A DNA stretch of 27,437 bases, taken from the IMG/VR virus record IMGVR_UViG_3300027883_000019, positions 1 through 27,437 of that record. One strand, 5' to 3'. Origin of the DNA: a virus. Shown piece after piece: positions 1-6,385 of the stretch. Under the pieces are notes generated by a model, which saw nothing but the letters and a program-made list of their open reading frames with translations, made no database searches and was not told the origin of the DNA. How positions within the stretch are numbered: position 1 is the stretch's first letter; each line of letters starts with the position of its first letter. A program made the translations under genes and the position numbers.

Positions 1-2
1 CT

Positions 3-335
3 TTATTTGTTAACGGTAAATCGGAGTTTGACGGTAAAGTGATCGTGCCTAACTCTACTGCTGACAATGAAGCTGTTAATGGTGCAGACATTAAAGCTAA
101 TCAGAAGATTTATCAATTTGATTTAGTAGGCGGTGTTGCTAAGGTTATTTCAACACCTACTACTATTGACCTTGATAAGGTGATTTGGCACGTAGTTGAT
201 AACTATACTGACGTTAATCTAAGTGTTGTACTTGATGACAGCCAAAAAGAAATCACAGTAACGGCAGTTGGCGGTAACTTGTCAGATGTTAAGTTATTAA
301 TGCAAGAGCTAAGTTGTGACGTTGAAAACGTTTAA
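3..335 (+). CDS. C-terminal part of a structural protein (5' truncated)
   Basis: The reading frame is open from the first full codon of the window, so the gene starts upstream. An internal GTG at 39 has no ribosome binding site in front of it and is probably not the start. The visible 110 residues are rich in Val, Asp, Asn and Thr with alternating hydrophobic residues, as in a beta-sandwich. No motif identifies it. Its place just before the DnaT-like head-completion gene is where phages carry the end of the major capsid protein or a head decoration protein, so a virion role is an inference from context. A factor-independent terminator follows directly. Confidence 0.7.
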   Translation, partial: LFVNGKSEFDGKVIVPNSTADNEAVNGADIKANQKIYQFDLVGGVAKVISTPTTIDLDKVIWHVVDNYTDVNLSVVLDDSQKEITVTAVGGNLSDVKLLMQELSCDVENV

Positions 336-352
336 CTAGCATAAAAGTCATG

Positions 353-376
353 ACCCTAATCTTATGTAGGGTTTTT
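353..376 (+). terminator. Intrinsic terminator after the first structural gene
   Basis: A perfect 6-bp stem (ACCCTA/TAGGGT) with an 8-base loop is followed by five T. It lies 18 bases after the stop at 335. An almost identical copy lies at 738-765. Confidence 0.75.
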
Positions 377-503
377 AAATGGCTTACTTGCGGGCGATAA
401 ACTTAGCGTATGGGTAGCTAGTGAGAAATATGCTACTATAACCGTTTATGATGCAAACCTAGGCTTGAATTTACGTACAAAAGATTAAGGGAGGATTTAC
501 TGC

Positions 504-647
504 ATGGACGCGCACATGACTGAGGCAGAAATTCATTATGAATTGATACAAGATTTTATACAAAATAAAAGTAGCTCAACCTTTGAAATGGAGCACTTTC
601 TCTATGTATTAGAAAATTTAAAAGATTGCTTGATACGTTGTTCTTAA
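504..647 (+). CDS. Small hypothetical protein, 47 aa (moron-like insert)
   Basis: This short ORF starts with ATG after a strong Shine-Dalgarno (AGGGAGG ending about 10 bases upstream). The product is acidic and helical in look, with no hydrophobic segment and no recognised domain. It sits alone with an overlapping tiny ORF between two copies of the same terminator, inside the late structural region. That arrangement is typical of morons, which are independently transcribed accessory genes. I could not find a convincing sigma70 promoter in 377-500, only a weak extended -10 (TGCTACTAT at 431-439). Function unknown. Confidence 0.6.
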   Translation: MDAHMTEAEIHYELIQDFIQNKSSSTFEMEHFLYVLENLKDCLIRCS

Positions 648-739
648 CTTCTATTATTTTGGCTGGGTTGGTATTGCTTTTCCCTTGGTGGCTTGGGTTG
701 TCTTTTTCAGACATGAGAAAAAACAAGTTTAAGTCATAA
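626..739 (+). CDS. Possible tiny single-pass membrane protein, 37 aa
   Basis: A TTG-initiated frame overlaps the end of the 47-aa gene and runs to a TAA inside the following terminator. It encodes one strongly hydrophobic helix (around residues 5-25, rich in Leu, Ile, Trp and Phe) followed by a basic tail (RKNKFK). There is no clear Shine-Dalgarno, so it would need translational coupling to the overlapping gene. The hydrophobic-then-basic pattern is the main reason to list it. It may be a chance frame. Confidence 0.3.
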   Translation: MLDTLFLTSIILAGLVLLFPWWLGLSFSDMRKNKFKS

Positions 740-765
740 CCCTACTCTTATGTAGGGTTTTTTTT
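738..765 (+). terminator. Intrinsic terminator, second copy
   Basis: A perfect 7-bp stem (AACCCTA/TAGGGTT) is followed by a T-run. Stem, loop and the preceding AAGTCAT match the terminator at 353-376 almost base for base, so one is a duplicate of the other. Confidence 0.85.
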
Positions 766-825
766 GCTTTCTTTTTAATCTCCAATCTATGTGTTAAACT
801 AAATAAAATTATAGAGGTTTTTATC

Positions 826-1374
826 ATGGCGTTAATAGTAGAAGATGGAACTATTGTTCCCAGTGCGGATTCATTTTTAAGTTTGGTCGATGCTAGGTTG
901 TTAGCGGTTAACTATGGGCTTAATTTGCCTATTGATGATACTGAGGCAGAAATTACGTTACGCAATGGCTACCTGCTTTTATTGACAGAGGAAAGAAACT
1001 TACAAGGCTCAAGAGTTAATGAGGCGCAAACGGGTATTTTTCCACGTAAAAACGTATTGCAAAATTGCTTTGGCTTGCCTAGTGATATTATCCCGCAAGA
1101 GGTCAGAATGGCTCAACTATACGCTGCTGACGCTATTAATTCAGGCGCAACAACTAATAACATAGATGACGGTCAAAGACTTAAAAGCTTTAATGTTGAT
1201 GGTGTTTACTCTGAAACATATCAAGACGGTTCAAGCGCATCAACTAACGCAAGCATCCAAGGCGTTGACAATCAATTATTTCCATTTACTAAAGCTGGTT
1301 TGTCTGCTGCTAATTGTGGCGGGGTTGGTGGCTTCGGTCAACTTAACGCTAATAACTTCGGATATTTAGGTTAA
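826..1374 (+). CDS. DnaT-like head-completion / head-tail adaptor protein
   Basis: The N-terminus (MALIVEDGTIVPSADSFLSL) matches the opening of the phage family named 'putative DnaT-like ssDNA-binding protein'. Despite that name, its constant position just after the capsid genes points to a connector or head-completion role. The 182-residue length suits the family. A helical middle (residues 35-110) is followed by a Gly/Asn/Ala-rich tail. The start is supported by AGAGG 9 bases upstream. Its stop overlaps the next start by one base (TAATG), so the two genes are translationally coupled. The family call is by recognition, and the exact structural role is inferred from gene order. Confidence 0.75.
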   Translation: MALIVEDGTIVPSADSFLSLVDARLLAVNYGLNLPIDDTEAEITLRNGYLLLLTEERNLQGSRVNEAQTGIFPRKNVLQNCFGLPSDIIPQEVRMAQLYAADAINSGATTNNIDDGQRLKSFNVDGVYSETYQDGSSASTNASIQGVDNQLFPFTKAGLSAANCGGVGGFGQLNANNFGYLG

Positions 1375-1526
1375 TGAAAACGTTAACGCTGAGTGTTGAT
1401 ATTAGAAACACTAGACCAGTTGAGCAACTACTGAATATGCTTGATGAATATAGTGACTGTATAGAAGACCCACTACGCACAAAGTTAATTATATGGGCTG
1501 ATAATAACAACGAGAAAGATGACTAA
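1374..1526 (+). CDS. Small hypothetical protein, 50 aa
   Basis: This short ORF fits exactly between its neighbours. Its ATG overlaps the preceding TAA by one base, and its TAA overlaps the next ATG by one base. That double TAATG junction is strong evidence it is translated. The product is acidic, especially at the C-terminus (NNNEKDD), with an amphipathic helix around residues 15-40. No domain is recognised. Its position in the head-completion cluster hints at a virion assembly role, but nothing more can be said. Confidence 0.75.
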   Translation: MKTLTLSVDIRNTRPVEQLLNMLDEYSDCIEDPLRTKLIIWADNNNEKDD

Positions 1527-1900
1527 TGAGCAGTTTAAATATACAAAACAAAATTAAAGCAGGACTAGCAAAAGCCATTAACAAAACAGGCTCGGCTAGT
1601 ATTGATAAAGTTTATTTAATGCTTAAAGTGTCTACGGGTGGTAATACTCCACTAGACACACCAACAGTTACTAATACTCCTGTTTTACTTTTTAACGCTA
1701 TCTTTAAGAGCTACGATAAAGAAATGATAGGCGGCAATATTGTTGCAGGTGATAGAGAGCTTGTAAGTAATAACGATATTGAAATAAAAACAGGTGACAT
1801 TATCAAGCAAGGTGATGACGAGTTTATTGTTATTAGTGTAGACGTTAAAGCGCCGACCAGTGACGTATTGGTATACATTGCACAGGTAAGGCAGCAGTAA
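1526..1900 (+). CDS. Putative head closure / head-tail joining protein
   Basis: This 124-residue protein has a short helical N-terminus and a beta-rich remainder. The segment around residues 65-110 (GDRELVSNNDIEIKTGDII) is the pattern seen in small phage proteins lying between the DnaT-like adaptor and the gp10-like protein, where head closure proteins are encoded. It is coupled to both neighbours by one-base overlaps. The specific role (closing the head pore or joining it to the tail) is inferred from gene order and size; I do not see a diagnostic motif. Confidence 0.6.
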   Translation: MSSLNIQNKIKAGLAKAINKTGSASIDKVYLMLKVSTGGNTPLDTPTVTNTPVLLFNAIFKSYDKEMIGGNIVAGDRELVSNNDIEIKTGDIIKQGDDEFIVISVDVKAPTSDVLVYIAQVRQQ

Positions 1901-2364
1901 TGCCATTAAAGGGGTTGAAAGGCGTTAAGCTCGCCATCGACCAACTAGAGCAGAGCGCTAACGATAACGTGCGTGGGGTTTACCTTGCAGGTCTTAAAGA
2001 CATTGTACAAGAAACGCCAGCCGACAAAGGCAGGGCTAGGAATAATTGGTTTTTATCAGTTACTGCGCCATCAAGCAAAACAACAACTAGTGCTAGTATT
2101 GGTGGTGGTGCCTCATTGAGCCAAGCTAGTAAAATGCCCAAACGTGTTTTAGGTAAAAAAATATACTTTACTAATAATTTGCCTTATATTGGTATTCTTG
2201 AATATGGGGGATTCCCTAAACCAGTAAAAAAAGGCTCTTACATTAAAAGGTCTGGTGAATACGAGAAGTTATCAGAAAACGGCTATAGTAAGCAGCTAAA
2301 GGGCGCGAAAGGCTGGGTTAGAATAAACCTTAAACGAATGCAGAGTAAGATAAAAAAACTATGA
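1900..2364 (+). CDS. HK97 gp10-like neck / tail-completion protein
   Basis: The protein has the look of the HK97 gp10 family: an N-terminal helix, then TPADKGRARNNWFLS (around residues 39-53), and later a conserved stretch around YFTNNLPYIGILEYGG (88-103). It ends in a very basic helix. Such proteins sit at the head-tail interface of siphoviruses and are needed for tail completion or joining. The 154-residue length is normal for the family. The start overlaps the upstream stop by one base. The end overlaps the tail terminator gene by four bases (ATGA). Confidence 0.75.
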   Translation: MPLKGLKGVKLAIDQLEQSANDNVRGVYLAGLKDIVQETPADKGRARNNWFLSVTAPSSKTTTSASIGGGASLSQASKMPKRVLGKKIYFTNNLPYIGILEYGGFPKPVKKGSYIKRSGEYEKLSENGYSKQLKGAKGWVRINLKRMQSKIKKL

Positions 2365-2789
2365 GCCAATTAAATACAAAACAAGCTTTTTTAAGTCACT
2401 TAATAAATAACTTACCTGCGGGGCTAACGACAGCAGATGTTGCATTTGAAAATAAAAAGTTTAAGCCTAAAAATAAAGATTTATGGTTAGCTGTTTATTA
2501 CATACCGGCAACTAGTGACATGATGGGAAAGTCTACAACCGACAGAGACGAAGAGCGCGGATTGTATCAAGTCAGTGTTTTTGTGTCGCTCAACAACGAC
2601 AATTACGACAATACACAACTACAAGCAATTGATGAACTTAAAAGCGCATTTAGCTATAATACTGAGTTAGTGTATAATGACCAAGTGATAAGCATTTTAG
2701 ACAGTGAAACCAACGCAGGCGTAGAAAGTGAAGCTTGGTTTCAGCGTGACCTAACAATTAATTTTTTAACATTTACAAACAGAGGATAA
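2361..2789 (+). CDS. Tail terminator protein (gpU / DUF4128-like)
   Basis: At 142 residues and placed between the gp10-like protein and the tail tube gene, this fits the tail terminator that caps the tube and forms the head-binding end of the tail. The N-terminal helix followed by an alpha/beta pattern, a DEERGLYQVSVFVS strand and a final FQRDLTINFL strand resemble the DUF4128/gpU-like fold. It overlaps the upstream gene by ATGA. Identification is by pattern plus gene order. Confidence 0.7.
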   Translation: MSQLNTKQAFLSHLINNLPAGLTTADVAFENKKFKPKNKDLWLAVYYIPATSDMMGKSTTDRDEERGLYQVSVFVSLNNDNYDNTQLQAIDELKSAFSYNTELVYNDQVISILDSETNAGVESEAWFQRDLTINFLTFTNRG

Positions 2790-2793
2790 AAAC

Positions 2794-3201
2794 ATGGCAG
2801 GCGAAATTAACGGTACTAATATTTTAATCCAGAAAGGCGCTTCACCGACTGATATTTTTGGTCAAATGGAAGCTACATTAACAATGAATGGTACGCCGAT
2901 CGACATCAGCAATAAAAGCAATGGTGATTTTGTAACTATGCTTGATGCCGAAGTCTCAAGTCAGCAAATCGTTTTAACAGGTACTATGATTTATAATGTA
3001 TCTGATAACTACGAAGCAATCAAAGCCGAAGCATTTACAGGTACTCAAGACGATTACGTTGTCACGTTTACTGGTGGCGAATCATATTCGGGTAAGTTTG
3101 TTCCTAGTGGCATTAGCGATGCTATCCCGCATGGTGACAAGGTATCGACTAGCTTTACATTGTCTAGTTCTGGCGAAGTAACACGTACTCCGCAAACATA
3201 A
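2794..3201 (+). CDS. Major tail tube protein
   Basis: This 135-residue beta-rich protein starts MAGEINGTNILIQKG and ends in a Ser/Thr-rich strand. The pattern is typical of TP901-1-like tail tube subunits, which stack as hexameric rings to form the tail. The start has AGAGGA 7 bases upstream, the strongest ribosome binding site in this cluster, which fits a highly expressed structural protein. The stop overlaps the tail chaperone start by one base. Its position directly before the frameshifted chaperone pair is the standard siphovirus order. Confidence 0.8.
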   Translation: MAGEINGTNILIQKGASPTDIFGQMEATLTMNGTPIDISNKSNGDFVTMLDAEVSSQQIVLTGTMIYNVSDNYEAIKAEAFTGTQDDYVVTFTGGESYSGKFVPSGISDAIPHGDKVSTSFTLSSSGEVTRTPQT

Positions 3202-3605
3202 TGGAGTTTAAGCTAGCTTACAAATCTTATAAATACGGTTGGTCTTTATCTAATTTCAAGCGTTTTTTTGACGCTACGGGTTTGGATTTATCAACCGTAT
3301 TACAAGATTACATACAAGCGTATGCGTCGGATGTTGAGCAGTCAAAAGTTGCTAAACACGTAGAGCTAAGTAAGTTGTATAGTCGTGATATTGCGTCAAA
3401 TATATTTTACTGCATTACTGATAAAGATCTAAACATACCGCTTGATGAATTTGATGATGCAACATTTAGAACATCATGGTTTCAAACAGAAAGCATTGAT
3501 GGTTTTAGTGAAGAGTATCCAATGGTATTACTATCTATTGCTTTAGCGTTTAACGATTATATACAAGCAAATATACATGTAAAAAAAAAGGATACAGAGG
3601 CTTAG
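3201..3605 (+). CDS. Tail assembly chaperone, short product (gpG-like)
   Basis: This 134-residue protein lies between the tail tube and tape measure genes. It ends just after a run of nine A, as lambda gpG-type chaperones do. Such proteins coat the tape measure and recruit tube subunits, and are absent from the finished virion. The last codons read VKKKDTEA before TAG. A -1 slip in the A-run opens a further 81-codon extension (separate entry). The product is mostly helical and acidic. The start is fixed by the one-base overlap with the tail tube gene. Confidence 0.8.
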   Translation: MEFKLAYKSYKYGWSLSNFKRFFDATGLDLSTVLQDYIQAYASDVEQSKVAKHVELSKLYSRDIASNIFYCITDKDLNIPLDEFDDATFRTSWFQTESIDGFSEEYPMVLLSIALAFNDYIQANIHVKKKDTEA

Positions 3606-3835
3606 TAAATAGGCCGTACAAATCAGATCCTTTTGATTACTGGCACTGGTTCAAACATGCTGTACATAATCTAAAGCTACAACCGTCAGAAGCTTGGGCG
3701 CTTGATTTTGTTGAGTTGATGTATTTGTCAGACCAAGAAAACAAGGAAGGCTCTGACTTATCTGTAATGCTTAACGCTGAGAGAAAAATTAACGGAGCTA
3801 GTCAAGAATGGCTAAAAGGTGTAAATAATGGCTAG
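3201..3835 (+). CDS. Tail assembly chaperone, -1 frameshift product (gpGT-like)
   Basis: Reading in the zero frame to 3590 and then stepping back one base (continuing from 3590 as GGA) gives an open frame to the TAG at 3833-3835, adding 81 residues for about 211 in total. The extension starts GYRGLVNRPYKSDPFDYW and is rich in Trp and aromatic residues, as in gpT-type domains that bind the tail tube protein. It has no ATG start and ribosome binding site of its own, so it is expected to be made only by frameshifting. It ends inside the first codons of the tape measure gene, as is usual. The order tube, chaperone pair, tape measure makes this a secure call. Confidence 0.85.
3584..3590 (+). promoter_or_regulatory. 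Programmed -1 ribosomal frameshift site, A AAA AAG
   Basis: Nine A and a G occupy 3581-3590. In the zero frame the codons are AAA (3585-3587) and AAG (3588-3590), preceded by A, which gives the classic slippery heptamer A AAA AAG. Both tRNAs can re-pair after a -1 slip. The zero frame stops 15 bases later and the -1 frame stays open for 81 codons. Confidence 0.85.
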
Positions 3836-5624
3836 TGAAAAATTAACAATTGAACTTCAAGCGAAAACAAATCAGTTAGACGCTAAACTAAAAAGCGCGA
3901 AAACTGAACTTAACGAGCTAGGCGATTCAGCCGACAATACAGATACTAAATTTAAAAAAATGAGTAATTCAGCGGGCACGTTTGGCAAAGCTCTAGGTGT
4001 TGCTAGTGTTGCTGTCACCGCTTTAACCGTTGGCACTGTTGCCCTAATAAAACAAACGACAGCATACGGTAGAGAGTTAAAAATAGCATCTAATATTTCA
4101 GGTGTGTCTACTGAAAGACTTCAAAGTATGGCTTTTGCCACATCTACGGTGGGTATTGGCCTTGAAAAACTGGGTGACATTTCAAAAGATACCCGCGAAA
4201 AGATAGGTGACTTCTTGAACACTGGTGGCGGTGGCTTTATGGATTTTGTTGACGCCATGAAGTTAACAAAAGAAGAAGCAACAGCAGTAGCCAAAGAATT
4301 CTCAACCATGGCTGGCCCTGACATACTTCAAGAAATGGTAAACAGAATGGAAGATGCGGAAGTGTCAACTGTCCAAATGTCGCACGCTTTAGAAGGTATG
4401 GCATCAGATACCACCAATTTAATACCACTGATGACTGAGGGCGGCAAAAAAGCAAAAGAATTAGCCGATGGCATGTCAGGCGTAACAGTCCCATTAACTG
4501 CCGAAGATTTGAAAAAGCTTGAAGATATGGATGTGGCTTTAAATTTAGCAGGCGAAGCGGCAACAAATCTAGCAACAAAAAGCCTTGTTAAATTATCAGA
4601 CTGGTTTGTTAACGCGGCTAATGCCGCCTCTTTTTTCTTTGCTTCATTAAACGAAGGAACAAGGGCCGACTTACAAACCGACTTACTGCCTATACTTGAG
4701 AGCATACAAGAGGTTGAGCAAAAGCTACAAACAGCAGGCGGGGCAGAAGAGAACAGACTCAATAGGCTGCTAGAAAAGCTAAAAGCAGAGCGCGAGGAAA
4801 TAAGACTAGCGTTAGACGCCTTAAATAATACCGCAGAAGCACCAGCGCTAGTTAGTACCGAAATTAATGGCATTGAAAATAGCAGCTTTGTCGAAGATGA
4901 GATAAACAAAAAGAAAGCTGAGTTAAGAGAGCAAAACCAGCAGTCTATAATTGATAGCTTTAAAACAGAAGAGGATTTGCTACATGAAAAATATGAGCGA
5001 GAGCTTGAAATTCTAGGTGAGCATCATGAGCTAGCTAAAGAGTTGGAAGAGCGTTATCTTGATGACTTAATCGCTATGGATGATGAGAAAAACAAAAAGA
5101 TTGAAGAGAACAATAAAAAACTAAGGGATGACGAGAACAAAGCCAAAGCCGCACAAGAAAAGTTAAACAATAAGCAAAATAAAACAGAAGAAAAAGGCGA
5201 AAAAGACAAAAGTAAAATGATGGAAAGTAACGCTCGTTCAGCAATGGACTTAGCGGCTTTTGTTTTTGAGGACAATAAAGCGATAAGTGCAGGTATCGCG
5301 GTAATTAATACAGCAGAGGGTATATCAGCCGCACTAGCAAAGCAAAACTACGCAGGTGCAGCATTAACAGCGGCTATGGGTGCTGCTCAAATATCAAGCA
5401 TACTGAGCGCTTCAAAAGGCGGAGGTTCTGTTGCTCCGGTTCAATCTTCTGTAGCACCTACAGGGCCAGATTTCGTACAAGATACAGATACATTGCAATT
5501 AACAGATAGCAGCGCTAGTGGCTCGGCTTCTAATGAAATACGCTTTGCGACTGACAGCGGTGACGAATTAATTGATGCGCTAGCCAGTGCGCTAAATAAA
5601 GGTCAAGTAGAGGGGCGTTTTTAA
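3828..5624 (+). CDS. Tail tape measure protein
   Basis: This 598-residue, largely alpha-helical protein has an N-terminal coiled coil (residues 1-45), a hydrophobic segment near 50-75 (GVASVAVTALTVGTVALI), and a second around 255-275. A long charged coiled coil spans about 285-465, and an Ala-rich hydrophobic stretch follows near 490-530. This is the usual tape-measure architecture. It sets tail length and is ejected during infection. At about 1.5 angstrom per residue the tail would be near 90 nm (inference). Its start overlaps the end of the frameshifted chaperone, and a one-base gap separates it from the next tail gene. It is on the short side for the family. Confidence 0.85.
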   Translation: MASEKLTIELQAKTNQLDAKLKSAKTELNELGDSADNTDTKFKKMSNSAGTFGKALGVASVAVTALTVGTVALIKQTTAYGRELKIASNISGVSTERLQSMAFATSTVGIGLEKLGDISKDTREKIGDFLNTGGGGFMDFVDAMKLTKEEATAVAKEFSTMAGPDILQEMVNRMEDAEVSTVQMSHALEGMASDTTNLIPLMTEGGKKAKELADGMSGVTVPLTAEDLKKLEDMDVALNLAGEAATNLATKSLVKLSDWFVNAANAASFFFASLNEGTRADLQTDLLPILESIQEVEQKLQTAGGAEENRLNRLLEKLKAEREEIRLALDALNNTAEAPALVSTEINGIENSSFVEDEINKKKAELREQNQQSIIDSFKTEEDLLHEKYERELEILGEHHELAKELEERYLDDLIAMDDEKNKKIEENNKKLRDDENKAKAAQEKLNNKQNKTEEKGEKDKSKMMESNARSAMDLAAFVFEDNKAISAGIAVINTAEGISAALAKQNYAGAALTAAMGAAQISSILSASKGGGSVAPVQSSVAPTGPDFVQDTDTLQLTDSSASGSASNEIRFATDSGDELIDALASALNKGQVEGRF

Positions 5625-5625
5625 G

Positions 5626-6384
5626 ATGGGTTTATCAATATCATACACAAATGTTTTAATCGACCAAGTGCCGACAATAACCGACCCCGGTACAGATGAA
5701 ATCCCCGCTAATTTATCAGACCCCGACCATTCGCTAAACTATACGTGTGGAGCTAACGTATCTGATTTCTCTATAGATTATGGGGCGCAAACCAGTATTA
5801 GTTATGTTGCTGTATCTGGTCATAACGGAACTAATGAGGGGGATATTATGGTCGCTATTTATGATGGATTAGATTTTGTTCAGTTCGTTTTACCGTTAAA
5901 GCGAAATAACAACTTGATGTTTACGTTTGAAGAGCGAGACTTTACAAATTTAATAATAAAGTTTTTACCTCTGCCAAGTAGCGCCCCATTAACAAATGAA
6001 ATAACAGTAAGCTATGTCGCTGCCGGCAAACATTTAAACATAGAAACAGGCGAGCAAGCAGGCTATAAAAGGTTGTGGCTTATGCGTCAATTGCAGCAAC
6101 GCACAACGACTAACATGCAAGCAGCGCCCGTTAGCTCATTACAAAAACCAAAAGCCTTAAAGGGGAGTTTAACGCTACCTAATACCGACCTAGATTTTAC
6201 CATGGATGAGTGGCAAGACTTTATAGATTTTACTTTTGAACAACCTTTTTTTATTAAAGAGCGAGTGAATGACCCGCAAAGCAGTTATATTTGTTTTGAT
6301 GCCAAACACGATATAGCGGCGCATCCGCAAACAAGAAAGCTAAACGCTGTCAAACTATCTTTTAATGCTTTTAACGGGTTATAA
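5626..6384 (+). CDS. Tail tip / distal tail protein
   Basis: This 252-residue beta-rich protein lies immediately after the tape measure gene, the position of the distal tail protein that links the tube to the tip. There is no clear sequence motif. The N-terminal two thirds alternate strands and turns, and a basic patch around RQLQQRTTTNMQ lies near residues 154-165. The start has AGGGG about 10 bases upstream. The downstream gene follows after one base. The distal tail role is an inference from order and size; another minor tail protein is possible. Confidence 0.65.
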   Translation: MGLSISYTNVLIDQVPTITDPGTDEIPANLSDPDHSLNYTCGANVSDFSIDYGAQTSISYVAVSGHNGTNEGDIMVAIYDGLDFVQFVLPLKRNNNLMFTFEERDFTNLIIKFLPLPSSAPLTNEITVSYVAAGKHLNIETGEQAGYKRLWLMRQLQQRTTTNMQAAPVSSLQKPKALKGSLTLPNTDLDFTMDEWQDFIDFTFEQPFFIKERVNDPQSSYICFDAKHDIAAHPQTRKLNAVKLSFNAFNGL

Positions 6385-6385
6385 A

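Noticed and set aside
377-503. Gene or clear promoter between the first terminator and the 47-aa gene
   Set aside because: Only 6-12 codon frames and weak -35/-10 pairs are present. Nothing is supported well enough to list.
4237-5275. Several minus-strand frames opposite the tape measure gene
   Set aside because: Leu/Ser-rich antisense shadows of a helical Lys/Glu/Ala-rich protein, with no ribosome binding sites.
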